Assembly: GCF_007971385.1 (NCBI RefSeq)
Contig: NZ_CP042434.1
Coordinates: 2,666,001-2,730,000 of the forward strand
Source: Arachidicoccus ginsenosidivorans
GTDB taxonomy: Bacteria; Bacteroidota; Bacteroidia; Chitinophagales; Chitinophagaceae
DNA: 64,000 nucleotides
Direction: 5' to 3'
The notes under the pieces are model-generated. The model saw only the letters and a list, made by a program, of their open reading frames with translations, searched no databases and was not told where the DNA came from. This document shows positions 37,358 through 46,359 of this stretch, one piece after another. A program made the position numbers and the translations under genes. How positions within the stretch are numbered: the stretch's first letter is position 1; every line of letters starts with the position of its first letter.

Positions 37358-38116
37358 ATGAGAAAACACATAGCCAATTGTTTTACGCTACTGAACCTGG
37401 TATTTGGTAGTCTGGCGGTGATACAGATCCTGCAGGGATTGCCAGGTCTGTCTGCTGGCAGTAGTGCTGAAGAGACTGTGGCCAGGATGTGCGTGGCTTC
37501 GCTTTTTATTTGCCTGGCCGCAGTGGTGGATTTTCTGGACGGGCTGATTGCTCGTCTGTTAAGTGCAACTTCTGAGATGGGAAAGCAATTAGATTCTTTA
37601 GCCGATCTGGTGAGTTTTGGGGTGGCCCCGGGGCTGATCTTATATGAATTTTTACTGATCAGCTATACGGGCACGGGGGGAAGTAACAGCGCAATAAATT
37701 ACTGGTATTTGTTGCCGGCGCTATTGGTGCCGCTAGCCGGTGCTTACCGGTTGGCCAGATTTAATCTGGGGACTAGTTTTTCTACTGAATTTGAGGGGCT
37801 GCCTATCCCGGCCGGCGGCATACTGATTGCTGCTTTCCCGCTGATTTATATCAATACGGAGCTTAGCGGCATGCAGGAACTTCTAAAGGCGCCCTACTTC
37901 TGGTACGCAGTAGTGGCCGTTGTCAGCTTTTTGATGATATCTACACTGCCCATGATGAGCCTGAAGTTTAAAAATCTGTCTTTTGTCCAGAACTGGCCAA
38001 AATTTTTGTTGATTATACTTGCGATCATCCTTGGTTTGTGGCTGCATTGGCTGGCTGTTCCGCTGGTCTTTTTAGTCTATATTGTGCTGTCTGTTATGAT
38101 GTTACGTAAACCTTGA
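37358..38116 (+). CDS. pssA: CDP-diacylglycerol-serine O-phosphatidyltransferase
   Basis: 252 residues with about seven hydrophobic helices. The CDP-alcohol phosphotransferase motif DG-x2-AR-x8-G-x3-D-x3-D is visible as DFLDGLIARLLSATSEMGKQ followed by LDSLADLVSFG. It makes phosphatidylserine, the precursor of phosphatidylethanolamine. It is followed 102 bases later by purC. Confidence 0.93.
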   Translation: MRKHIANCFTLLNLVFGSLAVIQILQGLPGLSAGSSAEETVARMCVASLFICLAAVVDFLDGLIARLLSATSEMGKQLDSLADLVSFGVAPGLILYEFLLISYTGTGGSNSAINYWYLLPALLVPLAGAYRLARFNLGTSFSTEFEGLPIPAGGILIAAFPLIYINTELSGMQELLKAPYFWYAVVAVVSFLMISTLPMMSLKFKNLSFVQNWPKFLLIILAIILGLWLHWLAVPLVFLVYIVLSVMMLRKP

Positions 38117-38218
38117 ACCGGCCTGCAAAATAAATTGATGTTTAACCAACGTTTTACACAATCGACATCAGAATTTAAAACAATTCCGTTATTTTTACAC
38201 ACTAATATTTAATCCTTT

Positions 38219-39142
38219 ATGCCTCAGTTTCATTTTAAAGAGCAATCCGGATTTTACAAAGGCAAAGTAAGAGATGTCTATTATATTGGGACTGACCGCC
38301 TGGTAATGGTGGCCAGCAATCGTATCTCTGCTTTTGATGTGATTCTACCAAGGCCCATCCCTTATAAAGGTCAGGTCTTAAATCAAGTGGCTGCGTATAT
38401 GCTCAATGCCACCCGTGATATCTGTCCTAATTGGCTGCAGGCTACGCCTGCGCCCAATGTTTCAGTAGGACGAACCTGCACACCGTTTAAAATTGAGATG
38501 GTCGTCAGAGGTAATCTGACCGGCCATGCCTGGAGAACATATAATAGCGGTCTTAGAGAACTCTGCGGCGTTGCATTGCCTGAGGGCTTAAAAGAGAATG
38601 ATTTTTTTCCTCAGCCAATTATCACTCCTTCTACCAAAGCGGAGGAAGGTCATGATGAGGATATCTCCAAAGAACAGATCATTGCTACTGGTCTATGCAG
38701 TGCGCAGCAGTGGGAGGAACTTGCGGCCTATTCGCTGGCACTCTTTAACAGGGGACGTCAAATGGCCGACAAACAAGGGCTGATCCTGGTAGATACAAAA
38801 TACGAGTTCGGATTACTGGATGGAAAGATCTACCTGATGGATGAAATCCATACACCGGATTCTTCCCGGTATTTCTATAAAGAAGGTTTTGAAGCCCGCC
38901 AGGCGTCAGGTGAAAGGCAAAAACAATTAAGTAAGGAGTTTGTCAGGGAATGGTTGATTGAGCATAATTTTATGGGCAAAGAGGGGCAAACTGTACCAGA
39001 GATGACCGACGCCTGGGTCAATCAGATCTCCAAAAGGTATATAGAATTATTTGAGCAGGTAACCGGTCAGAAATTTTTACCACAGGATTGGTCTGAAAAG
39101 CAAGTGCTCGATGCCATTAATAAGGAACTGGGACAGCAATAA
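38219..39142 (+). CDS. purC: Phosphoribosylaminoimidazole-succinocarboxamide synthase
   Basis: 307 residues. It ligates aspartate to CAIR in purine synthesis. [13 protein letters not shown] carries the GKVRD nucleotide-binding start, followed by [31 protein letters not shown] and [30 protein letters not shown], which includes the family signature. The length is that of the longer Bacteroidota/yeast-like form. Sequence is intact. Confidence 0.96.
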   Translation: MPQFHFKEQSGFYKGKVRDVYYIGTDRLVMVASNRISAFDVILPRPIPYKGQVLNQVAAYMLNATRDICPNWLQATPAPNVSVGRTCTPFKIEMVVRGNLTGHAWRTYNSGLRELCGVALPEGLKENDFFPQPIITPSTKAEEGHDEDISKEQIIATGLCSAQQWEELAAYSLALFNRGRQMADKQGLILVDTKYEFGLLDGKIYLMDEIHTPDSSRYFYKEGFEARQASGERQKQLSKEFVREWLIEHNFMGKEGQTVPEMTDAWVNQISKRYIELFEQVTGQKFLPQDWSEKQVLDAINKELGQQ

Positions 39143-39206
39143 TTATAAATAGAAAAGCAACACCGATAGCCGGAGCTGCACAACCATCAATGCAAAATAT
39201 TCAATT

Positions 39207-39743
39207 ATGATAATTACCGTAAGAGAGAAAACACCCGAGTTCGGTCAGAATAATTATATCGCACCGACGGCAACATTAATTGGTGACGTAAAAACAGGCA
39301 ATGATTGTAGCTTCTGGTTCGGCAGTGTCGTCAGAGGTGATGTGAATTCAATTAGAATCGGCAATAAAGTGAATGTCCAGGACAATGTGGTGATTCACTG
39401 TACCTATGAGATGTCAACTACCACCATTGGAGATAATGTCTCCATAGGTCATAATGCGGTGATTCATGGTTGTAATATTCATGACAATGTGCTGATTGGT
39501 ATCAGTGCCGTGATTATGGACGGGGCTATTATTCATAAGAATTCTATTATTGCAGCCGGAGCTGTGGTACTTAAAAATACCATTGTAGAAGAAGGATGTA
39601 TTTATGCGGGTGTCCCTGCCAAAAAAATCCGGGAAATTTCTCCAGATTTGCTGGAGGGCGAGATTGAAAGAATTGCCCATAATTACCTGCTGTATACCAG
39701 TTGGTATCAAGAGGGCAGCAGCGATGAAAACAATCCAGGTTAA
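39207..39743 (+). CDS. Gamma-class carbonic anhydrase-like hexapeptide protein
   Basis: 178 residues. Left-handed beta-helix hexapeptide repeats run through IGNKVNVQDNVVIHCTYEM, IGDNVSIGHNAVIHGCNIHDNV and IIAAGAVVLKN. The three metal histidines are in VIHC, IGHNAVIHG (two). YAGVPAKKIREIS is the conserved C-terminal segment. It belongs to the gamma-CA/PaaY/YrdA family; some members have carbonic anhydrase activity and others not, so activity is unproven. It follows purC by 64 bases. Confidence 0.9.
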   Translation: MIITVREKTPEFGQNNYIAPTATLIGDVKTGNDCSFWFGSVVRGDVNSIRIGNKVNVQDNVVIHCTYEMSTTTIGDNVSIGHNAVIHGCNIHDNVLIGISAVIMDGAIIHKNSIIAAGAVVLKNTIVEEGCIYAGVPAKKIREISPDLLEGEIERIAHNYLLYTSWYQEGSSDENNPG

Positions 39744-39821
39744 GCAGCCGGTTTTTGGGGGGCTCGTGTTACCCCGATTGCGCAAATTTTAGTTTTAGGA
39801 ATTCATAATTCATAAGCCACG

Positions 39822-39873
39822 GCCAGGTAAGATTACTATTATATGAAACGGATAGGGCCTAACCTGGCTGTTT
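39822..39873 (+). terminator. Possible terminator after the carbonic anhydrase gene
   Basis: GCCAGGT (39822-39828) and ACCTGGC (39862-39868) form a 7-bp stem with a long loop, followed closely by TTTTT. Weak but in the right place. Confidence 0.4.
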
Positions 39874-39975
39874 TTGTGTATTTGACCAAAAGCGGTAATG
39901 CATATTATAAAGTTGCGCTCAAATGGCTGAATGGACAGATAAGTAGTCTCTTACCCACAAGATCCTTTATTTTTA

Positions 39976-40902
39976 TCAATAGTTGACCTCAGAAATGCTG
40001 TCCATAATCTTACAATAGCTGATATAGCGTTCTTCGGAGATATCCCCTTGTATGACAGCTTTGGTTACTGCGCATTCTGGTTCATCCAGGTGCAGGCAGT
40101 TATTGAATTTGCAGTTATGCAGCAGGGCGCGCATTTCTGGAAAATAATGGGATAGCTCTTGTTTAGAAATATCCAGCACCCCAAACTCCCGGATACCAGG
40201 TGTATCAATGACCTTACCGCCAAAAGGTAGATCGATCATCTCTGAGAAAGTAGTGGTATGCATGCCTTTGCCGCTCCAGCCACTGACCTCGCCTGTCCTT
40301 AAGGTGACTTCGGGGTGGACGCCATTGATAAAGGTGGATTTGCCCACCCCTGAATGGCCGCTAATCAAAGTCGTTTTGTCTTTTAGCAGGTATTTTAAAT
40401 CAGTGAGACCTTGCTCGGTTTCCATACTGATCAGCATGACTTTATACCCAATTTTGCTATATAATGCGGTATAAAGCTCTAATTGCTCGATTTCCTTTTT
40501 ACGATAGATATCAATTTTATTAAAAACCAGGATGGCTGGTACGTGGAAGGCTTCGGCTGATATCAGAAACCGGTCAATAAACCCGCTGGAAGTCTTTGGA
40601 TTACGTAATGTGGCAAATAAGAGCGTCTGGTCCAGATTAGCACCGACGATATGATGCTGATTTTTATTGTGTGGGGAGACCCGGGCAATATAATTATCTC
40701 TTTCTTTAATCTCCGTGATCACCACGGACTGTTCGCTTTCGGTGTCTGTAATGATTTCTACCTTGTCGCCTACCGCGATCGGGTTTGTGGAGGTAATGCC
40801 GTCCAGCTTCATGGCCCCTTTGATACGGGCACGATAGGATTTGCCATCGTGCGTTTTGACGATATACCAACTACCGGTAGATTTATAGACGATCGCTTGC
40901 AA
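39976..40902 (-). CDS. rsgA: Ribosome small-subunit-dependent GTPase A
   Basis: 308 residues. An N-terminal OB fold (about 1-70) precedes a circularly permuted GTPase: the NKID motif (G4) comes before GHSGVGKST (G1), and DTPGIREFG follows (G3). A C-terminal zinc motif, CKFNNCLHLDEPECAV, completes it. It matures the 30S ribosomal subunit. Complete and intact. Confidence 0.96.
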   Translation of the reverse strand: MQAIVYKSTGSWYIVKTHDGKSYRARIKGAMKLDGITSTNPIAVGDKVEIITDTESEQSVVITEIKERDNYIARVSPHNKNQHHIVGANLDQTLLFATLRNPKTSSGFIDRFLISAEAFHVPAILVFNKIDIYRKKEIEQLELYTALYSKIGYKVMLISMETEQGLTDLKYLLKDKTTLISGHSGVGKSTFINGVHPEVTLRTGEVSGWSGKGMHTTTFSEMIDLPFGGKVIDTPGIREFGVLDISKQELSHYFPEMRALLHNCKFNNCLHLDEPECAVTKAVIQGDISEERYISYCKIMDSISEVNY

Positions 40903-41063
40903 TGGACGTAAGCTTTTATTATGGATACGAAGATATTACAATTGCCTGAAAATGTGTCCAGGTTGCGGAAAATAAAGGAATTCCCTAGGGTTATGGCAAT
41001 TTTAAGGAGCACTTAAGGGGACTTTTTGAGGATAGCACATGGTTTTATATGAGGGGCATCATG

Positions 41064-41095
41064 AATTGTAAACAGCAGTGCTGTTGTTTACAATT
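41064..41095. repeat. Long inverted repeat with bulge
   Basis: The outer arms AATTGTAAACA / TGTTTACAATT pair perfectly. The inner ACAGCA-G-TGCTGT pairs too, with a 3-base bulge between alternatives. No T-run follows on either strand. Confidence 0.65.
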
Positions 41096-41290
41096 AACGG
41101 CTAATTGAAAATCCCTCCCAAAATGCGCCCGCCCCTTTTCTACTTTCCAAGCCCCAAACTTAGAGAATTGAATTAGAAGGGTCATCAAGTGGTGGAGTGA
41201 ATTGGGCATGGCGCTACTTTTGGTTATGAAATTTAATGCTTTTGTTTGAATATCAATATATTGTAATTGTAATTGTTATGTTGGAATATC

Positions 41291-41365
41291 AAATTGTTAT
41301 GGTTATATGATATTTGAATAAAGAATTATTATGATTATTTGATAATTGAGTAACGAATTATTATG
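41291..41365. repeat. Degenerate tandem repeat of 32 bases
   Basis: Unit 41291-41322 and unit 41323-41354 match at about 25 of 32 positions. A third partial unit begins GAATTATTATGG at 41355. A related AATTGTTATG lies just upstream at 41271-41280. The repeat is non-coding. Confidence 0.55.
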
Positions 41366-41523
41366 GTTTTTTGCTCGAGTGTTACAATTGAAAGGGATGG
41401 GTGAGGCTTTTTTGAAGAGTGGAGGGGCAGAAATGGGATGTATATAAATATAAATATATAATTACCATATTCCGTTTTTTGAATTTTATGAAAAATACAA
41501 TTATGCAGAACTATATTTTCGAA

Positions 41524-42030
41524 TTATTGAAGTAATTTTTTAGCTAGGAAATGCGGCTGGATTGTTTTTATATTTTCTGTTGCAAATACGGATAATAAAA
41601 TGCTTTGCCCATCAGTAAGTTGTATCCAGAGACCTTTATTTCCTTTAGTGGTATAGCCTTTGCCATATTTTTTGCTCTTTTTCAGGCCCCAGCCGCCAAA
41701 ATCTTGGATAGGGTTATAACTGACAATGCTGACAGACGCAATCTGTTCCCACGGGTAAATCTTAAATTGGCGCATGGTTGGTGCATATTTGAATGCGATA
41801 CCTTCATCAGTTATTGTTGTCGTAAGTTTTAGAAGAAACATAAAACAAAGGGCTGCGATGCAAATAACGATTATCACTATACTTAGAATCACGCCTAAAT
41901 TATCACGTTTGGCTCTTTGATCAAAAAAGAGCCAGGCCATGATTACAAATACTGGCAGGAAACTAAACAGGAATGCTGGTCGAAAAAGTCTGCTTGTTTC
42001 TCTAAAAGAATAATTTGCTCTTTGCATCAT
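41524..42030 (-). CDS. Two-helix membrane protein with PH-like domain
   Basis: 168 residues. Two transmembrane helices (about 17-37 and 47-68) are followed by a bacterial PH-like beta domain (LTTTITDEGIAFKYAPTMRQ, IYPWEQIASVSIVSYNP, GLWIQLTDGQSILLSVFAT). An FGGWGLK-x-GKGYTTKG loop is typical of the small membrane PH-like proteins. It lies about 95 bases after the repaired stop of the Panacea-domain gene on the same strand. Function unknown. Confidence 0.75.
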   Translation of the reverse strand: MMQRANYSFRETSRLFRPAFLFSFLPVFVIMAWLFFDQRAKRDNLGVILSIVIIVICIAALCFMFLLKLTTTITDEGIAFKYAPTMRQFKIYPWEQIASVSIVSYNPIQDFGGWGLKKSKKYGKGYTTKGNKGLWIQLTDGQSILLSVFATENIKTIQPHFLAKKLLQ

Positions 42031-42124
42031 GCTAAAGATAATGATAATGCTGGTATCACGATCTTAGCTGTTCAGGAAAATATGTTGATAGCGGGAATGC
42101 CAGTAACAACCCAGTTGGTAGAAT

Positions 42125-42705
42125 TTAATGTGCTTTTGAAAGGGCTTCAAAAACCATTTGGAATTTTTTATGTTCTTTGTACTTGATATTTTTTCCTCTT
42201 GACCCAATAGCAGGTCGCTAAGGTTTAAATCTATTTCAGAGCAGTTTGCAATGCCTTGATTCAATAAGTCCAGCACGCCTGTTTCTTTGGCTTTTCTATA
42301 CCATAAAGAGCAGGGGCGTTTCGCTATTACTGCAAGGTCTTTGGCGGAAATGTATTTGAATTTTTTGCTTAGTCTTTCAAGTATGTCAATATCGCTATCG
42401 CTGAATTCATCATCCTTGAACTTGCTCAGTGCAATGATTCGAGGGCTGTTTAGGGTTTGCCGAACCATAAAATAAGCACTGAAAAATTTTGCGCCATTAT
42501 GGAGGTCAATATACAATTCTTGGTTTACGGGGCCTGATTGCCAAATTTGGTAACTTAAACCGAAAAACGGAATTCCTCGCTCCTTAACGGAGACCTCATC
42601 CATTAGATAAATGAGATTGAGTAGCTTAGATATATCGAGATTTGGGATATTGGTTGCCAACAAAATACTCGAATGGCCTATTTTTTCTTTTTGTTCTTTG
42701 GTCAT
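42125..42705 (-). CDS. Panacea/DUF4065 (SocA-like) domain protein, one probable frame break near the end
   Basis: About 193 residues after repair. The domain is recognised by ISKLLNLIYLMDEVSVKERG, FFGLSYQIWQSGPVNQELY and DSDIDILERLSKKF followed by ISAKDLAVIAKRPCSLWYRK. As read, the frame runs to 42064 with an unnatural Cys/Trp/His-rich tail. Adding one base to the T6 run at 42164-42169 gives KNIKKFQMVFEALSKAH and a stop at 42125-42127. Panacea-domain proteins are commonly antitoxins of varied toxins, and some (SocA) are proteolytic adaptors. The same-strand neighbour downstream encodes a membrane protein, so a toxin-antitoxin pair is possible but unproven. Confidence 0.72.
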
Positions 42706-42808
42706 TATTTTTTAGCAAAACCACCAAATTATGGCTATTTGGGTTTAAGTGAGTTATCTATTCATTTTTCTTCCGGTAGTAATATTTAAATTGAGGCAAC
42801 AATCTTTG

Positions 42809-42967
42809 ATGCCGGAAAGGCGGCGGGTTACTGATTTCTCCTCCAATAACCCCAAAAAATTAAAGCTGGACGAACGAGCCCAAAATCTGGTTCTGAAGAT
42901 AATGCTGTTACAGATCCAGGTAGAATATGCGATTAAAGACAAACGTAAATTGAACAGTTCTATTTAG
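42809..42967 (+). CDS. Doubtful small basic protein
   Basis: 52 residues from the ATG at 42809. The translation is charged and helical (MPERRRVTDFSS, LKLDERAQNLVLKIMLLQIQV), which looks more protein-like than the opposite frame. There is no known family, no terminator and no clear promoter. It lies between the divergent Panacea gene and the convergent cytochrome gene. It may be a remnant. Confidence 0.22.
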   Translation: MPERRRVTDFSSNNPKKLKLDERAQNLVLKIMLLQIQVEYAIKDKRKLNSSI

Positions 42968-42986
42968 GGCTTTTAATGGTAGCTTC

Positions 42987-43274
42987 TTACTGCTCACCAT
43001 CCTCCATTGTCCTTGTAACTTTTTCTTTTTTATACCATTTTATACCTATAATGGAAAGAATGCCCAGTGGGATCACCATTAAATAAAGAATACCTTTATT
43101 CAGACCGGCGGCAGGGCCATCGCCCAGTTGCTGCGCGGTTTTCGTACAGAGCGCGCATTGTGCCATCAGATTTGAAAGGTTGAGAATTAGCAGGCAAAAC
43201 AGCATGGAAACACCTAAAAGCACTCCTCTGCTTTTGGTAGAAAACTTTGTTGTAGGTATGTGTTTCTTTTTCAT
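42987..43274 (-). CDS. Small membrane protein linked to cytochrome c maturation genes
   Basis: 95 residues. A hydrophobic N-terminal segment (LLGVSMLFCLLILNLSNLMA-Q) could be a signal peptide. A CALC motif follows (QCALCTKTAQQLGDG), then a transmembrane helix (GILYLMVIPLGILSIIGIKW) and a basic tail. The C-x2-C pair in a periplasmic position suggests a redox or apocytochrome/haem-handling role, though this is inference. It lies 77 bases after ccmF and is probably cotranscribed with it. Confidence 0.72.
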   Translation of the reverse strand: MKKKHIPTTKFSTKSRGVLLGVSMLFCLLILNLSNLMAQCALCTKTAQQLGDGPAAGLNKGILYLMVIPLGILSIIGIKWYKKEKVTRTMEDGEQ

Positions 43275-43351
43275 TGCTTTTCTTTTTTGGTCCGCTACAA
43301 AGTCTCATTAAATGAGGCTGTTCTACTCAAAGGTAAGTCCCTTTTAATGAA

Positions 43352-45808
43352 CTAGCGTGTCGATTTCGATAATTTAAGTTTACGATAGCCTTGGTAAACA
43401 CTCATAAAAAAGCCGATTACCATGACGATTACACCCAGCCAAACAGCGCCAATTAACGGGAATTCAATGACTTTTAAGGTCAGCGAATCATTTAAGGAAT
43501 TGCTTTCCTTAACGCCGATTTCCAGCTTACCGTTCTTGTCATTTAACACCTTATTGAATTTAATGACCAGGCCTTGCGCTAGTACCGTATCAGCAATAAC
43601 ATCTGCTTTGTCTTTATTGATCAATACTTTAGGGTTGGCCGGGAACTTAGAGCCATCTCTTGCCACAACGGTCATATCTAGCCCCATCACCATGGAGGAA
43701 TCATTGCCGGATTTAGTGGCGGCCGATTGAGTTACATTTACTTTGTTTAGGATAATCATCCCGTTTGAGTAAAACGTTGTATCGCCCACAGCCAGTTCAG
43801 CTGGCCTGAAGGTGGTGGTATCCATGCCTTCTTTTTGCCAGGAGGATACGTAAGTGTAAATATCTTTATTCCAAAAATGTTTAGAATCCGGGGTCGCTCC
43901 ATATCCTTCCTGTTGGCGGTTGTTTTTCAGCCAGTAAGGGTGCAAAGTGAATTCTTCCCCATTGGTCTTCCCTTTAAAATGAACCGTAAAAACTCTTTGC
44001 TTGTCCCTGGTATTCATTGAATCACCGACAAAGGTGACCATATACCTGCCCATATCAATGGGCACGCCTTTAAACAAAGTAATATTCTCAGCCGGATCTT
44101 CATCCTTGGTTTTCTCAAACAAGGTGATGCCGGTTGTATTATGACTTAAAATCAGCTCTTTACTGGAAGAAATTAATACGCCAAACAGCAATAAGCCAAA
44201 TCCTATATGTGCAACACTGGCACCTGCAGTTTTAATCTTTCCACGCAGCACGGCGAAGATGTAGCTAAAGTTACCTACAATGGCGTAGATCGCAGCAAAG
44301 GTCGTCAGATAAAGAGCGACTAGGAAGCCTGCTCCATGGGTATAATAATCAATTTTTATTATCAGACAGAAAATGATTGTCAGGGCCAGCGCGATCAGCG
44401 TTGGCACTAACAGCCTTTTGAGGTCTTTTTTGCCTGTTTTTTTGTATTTAAGAAACTGCGTAATAGCCGTCAGCATACCCAACACAAATGCTATAAAGAT
44501 TTGTATTTTGTTATAGGCAAATTTGGGATCCTCAGGGGGAGCGATCTTGGTGCCGAAAATCTTATTAAATACAGGCATTGAAGTCTGGCCGATAATCAAC
44601 AAGGCCGACAAGAAAAGTACCAGCGATCCAATAAACATCCAGAATTCTCTGCTATATAATTCTTCTTCTTTTTTAAGCGTCGGCATGCTGCTTTTGTTCT
44701 TAAAGAACAAATAGATCGCCGGTAAGAAAAAGACCAGAATAAAAGTAATCAGCTGTGCACTCATGTCTGCTCCGGTAAAAGCATGCACGGATGTATCACC
44801 TAATATGCCACTTCTGGTAAGGAAAGTGGAATACAACACAAAGCTAAAAGACAAAATATAGAACAAATAGGTTGTCTTAAGCGAGTACTTGGAGTGATTA
44901 AACACCAGATTACAGTGTATCCCTGCCACCATAATCAGCCAAGGTACCATAGAAGCATTTTCTACAGGATCCCAAGCCCAATAGCCACCAAAGTTCAAAC
45001 TTTCATAGGCCCAGGCCCCACCCATCATAATCCCTAAACTCAGGATACCACCACTGAAGGCTGCCCAGGGAAGGACTGGTTTTGTCCAGCTATGGTCTTT
45101 ATTCATAAGGCCACTGAAGCAATAGGCAAAAGGAATAGTGGTAGATGCAAATCCCAAGAAGAGAATCGGCGGGTGGATGACCATCCAGTAATTTTGAAGG
45201 GTTGCATTCAGTCCCTGGCCATCTTTGAGATATTTGAGGTAGTCCTGTTTAAATAAACCAGTTGCCTGGTCGATAAAAACAGGTGCATTATCTAAAATGC
45301 CTTTTTGCCGCATCAGTAAGAAGGGGTCGCTGCCGATTTTAAGTCCGAATACATAAACGCCGATGATCATGGTTGCCAGACAGAACTGGGCAAAACTCAC
45401 TACTGTCATAACAGGCGCTTCCCATTTTCCTCCTTTGGCAATTATAATGATACCTAACAGGCAATGCCAGAATGTCCAGAGTAAAAAGGAGCCTTCCTGG
45501 CCTTCCCAGAGACAGGAGAATATATATTCAGTCTGCAGGGTTTTGTCTGAGTGGCTCCAGGCGTAATAATATTCAAAGAGATTATTGGAAAGAATATAGT
45601 AAAGACAGCCGATGGTGACTACTACAGCCAATGCTTCTATGAAAAAAGCTGTTCTGGCCATACGCAGCCAGCTTTTCTTTTCTTCCAGGATGACAGCCCG
45701 GTTAGCTTTAAAAAATGCAAATGTTGCAATAAGAGAGACCACCAGGGAAACAATACTTGCTAAGTGTCCCAATTGGCCGGGTAATAAATGCTCACCTGTA
45801 TAGGTCAT
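43352..45808 (-). CDS. ccmF: Cytochrome c haem-lyase subunit CcmF (CcmF/CcsA-type)
   Basis: 818 residues with about 14-15 transmembrane helices. The haem-handling WWD domain is visible as GGYWAWDPVENASMVPW, preceded by NYWMVIHPPILFLGFAS and followed by YSTFLTRSGILGDTSVHAF. A large periplasmic loop in the C-terminal third (FVGDSMNTRDKQRVF) and a last helix follow. CcmF attaches haem to apocytochromes c. It lies between ccmE and the small CALC protein on the same strand. Confidence 0.93.
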   Translation of the reverse strand: MTYTGEHLLPGQLGHLASIVSLVVSLIATFAFFKANRAVILEEKKSWLRMARTAFFIEALAVVVTIGCLYYILSNNLFEYYYAWSHSDKTLQTEYIFSCLWEGQEGSFLLWTFWHCLLGIIIIAKGGKWEAPVMTVVSFAQFCLATMIIGVYVFGLKIGSDPFLLMRQKGILDNAPVFIDQATGLFKQDYLKYLKDGQGLNATLQNYWMVIHPPILFLGFASTTIPFAYCFSGLMNKDHSWTKPVLPWAAFSGGILSLGIMMGGAWAYESLNFGGYWAWDPVENASMVPWLIMVAGIHCNLVFNHSKYSLKTTYLFYILSFSFVLYSTFLTRSGILGDTSVHAFTGADMSAQLITFILVFFLPAIYLFFKNKSSMPTLKKEEELYSREFWMFIGSLVLFLSALLIIGQTSMPVFNKIFGTKIAPPEDPKFAYNKIQIFIAFVLGMLTAITQFLKYKKTGKKDLKRLLVPTLIALALTIIFCLIIKIDYYTHGAGFLVALYLTTFAAIYAIVGNFSYIFAVLRGKIKTAGASVAHIGFGLLLFGVLISSSKELILSHNTTGITLFEKTKDEDPAENITLFKGVPIDMGRYMVTFVGDSMNTRDKQRVFTVHFKGKTNGEEFTLHPYWLKNNRQQEGYGATPDSKHFWNKDIYTYVSSWQKEGMDTTTFRPAELAVGDTTFYSNGMIILNKVNVTQSAATKSGNDSSMVMGLDMTVVARDGSKFPANPKVLINKDKADVIADTVLAQGLVIKFNKVLNDKNGKLEIGVKESNSLNDSLTLKVIEFPLIGAVWLGVIVMVIGFFMSVYQGYRKLKLSKSTR

Positions 45809-45887
45809 GTCTGGATTGAATAAAACTGTGAATGGAAATGAATCTGCTTAACTTTTCCCTGAAAAGTTATGGAAGTTTACTGCAATG

Positions 45888-46304
45888 CTATCTGCTGGCA
45901 CTGAAGTCTTGCTTCATGGCGTTAGGATCATCCTTATATTTGGAGGGGCATTTAAGCAGGATGCCACTTTGTTCCCGGATCTGGAAAATGCCGTCTTTGT
46001 CCATTTTACCTTTCAGGACAATACGTTCACTTTTCTCCATATCTGTCGGCTTTTCGTAATAATAGGCTACTGGCATACGATCACCCAAAGTGTCGATTAC
46101 CTGGAAGGTCATATAATTGGGGTTTTTAACCGGATCATATTTTAAGGTATTTTTATCCAGCTTGGCGATAACCGTCACTGTCTTGCCTTCTTTTGCTCTG
46201 GCTGATTTGATGGTCTCATAAGTAGAGAAGTCTCCTAATTGGCTGATCAGTAGTGCGATTACAACTGCGATGACGACCAACACAACGATATTTAATTTCT
46301 TCAT
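45888..46304 (-). CDS. ccmE: Cytochrome c maturation haem chaperone CcmE, CxxxY type
   Basis: 138 residues. An N-terminal membrane anchor (IVVLVVIAVVIALLIS) is followed by an OB-fold beta barrel (VTVIAKLDKN, YMTFQVIDTLGDRMPVAYYYE, IVLKGKMDKDGIFQI). In place of the usual haem-binding histidine of the H-x3-Y motif it has Cys119 in CPSKY (C-x3-Y). Cys-type CcmE is known from archaea and some sulfate-reducing bacteria. It passes haem to CcmF, encoded 79 bases downstream. A -7-like element lies 48 bases before its start. Confidence 0.9.
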   Translation of the reverse strand: MKKLNIVVLVVIAVVIALLISQLGDFSTYETIKSARAKEGKTVTVIAKLDKNTLKYDPVKNPNYMTFQVIDTLGDRMPVAYYYEKPTDMEKSERIVLKGKMDKDGIFQIREQSGILLKCPSKYKDDPNAMKQDFSASR

Positions 46305-46351
46305 ATCTGAATAGAATTAATAAAATGGTCCCAAACCTTGATTTTCTGGCG

Positions 46352-46359
46352 CAAAGGTA
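46352..46359 (-). promoter_or_regulatory. -7 promoter element before ccmE
   Basis: TACCTTTG on the minus strand, an exact TAnnTTTG match, 48 bases before the ccmE start. No good -33 element is seen at the usual distance. Confidence 0.4.

Larger units (their letters stand above)
40903..41523. other. Long AT-rich intergenic region with hairpin and degenerate tandem repeat
   Basis: No gene is seen. It contains the inverted repeat at 41064-41095 and the 32-base tandem repeat at 41291-41365. Confidence 0.55.
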
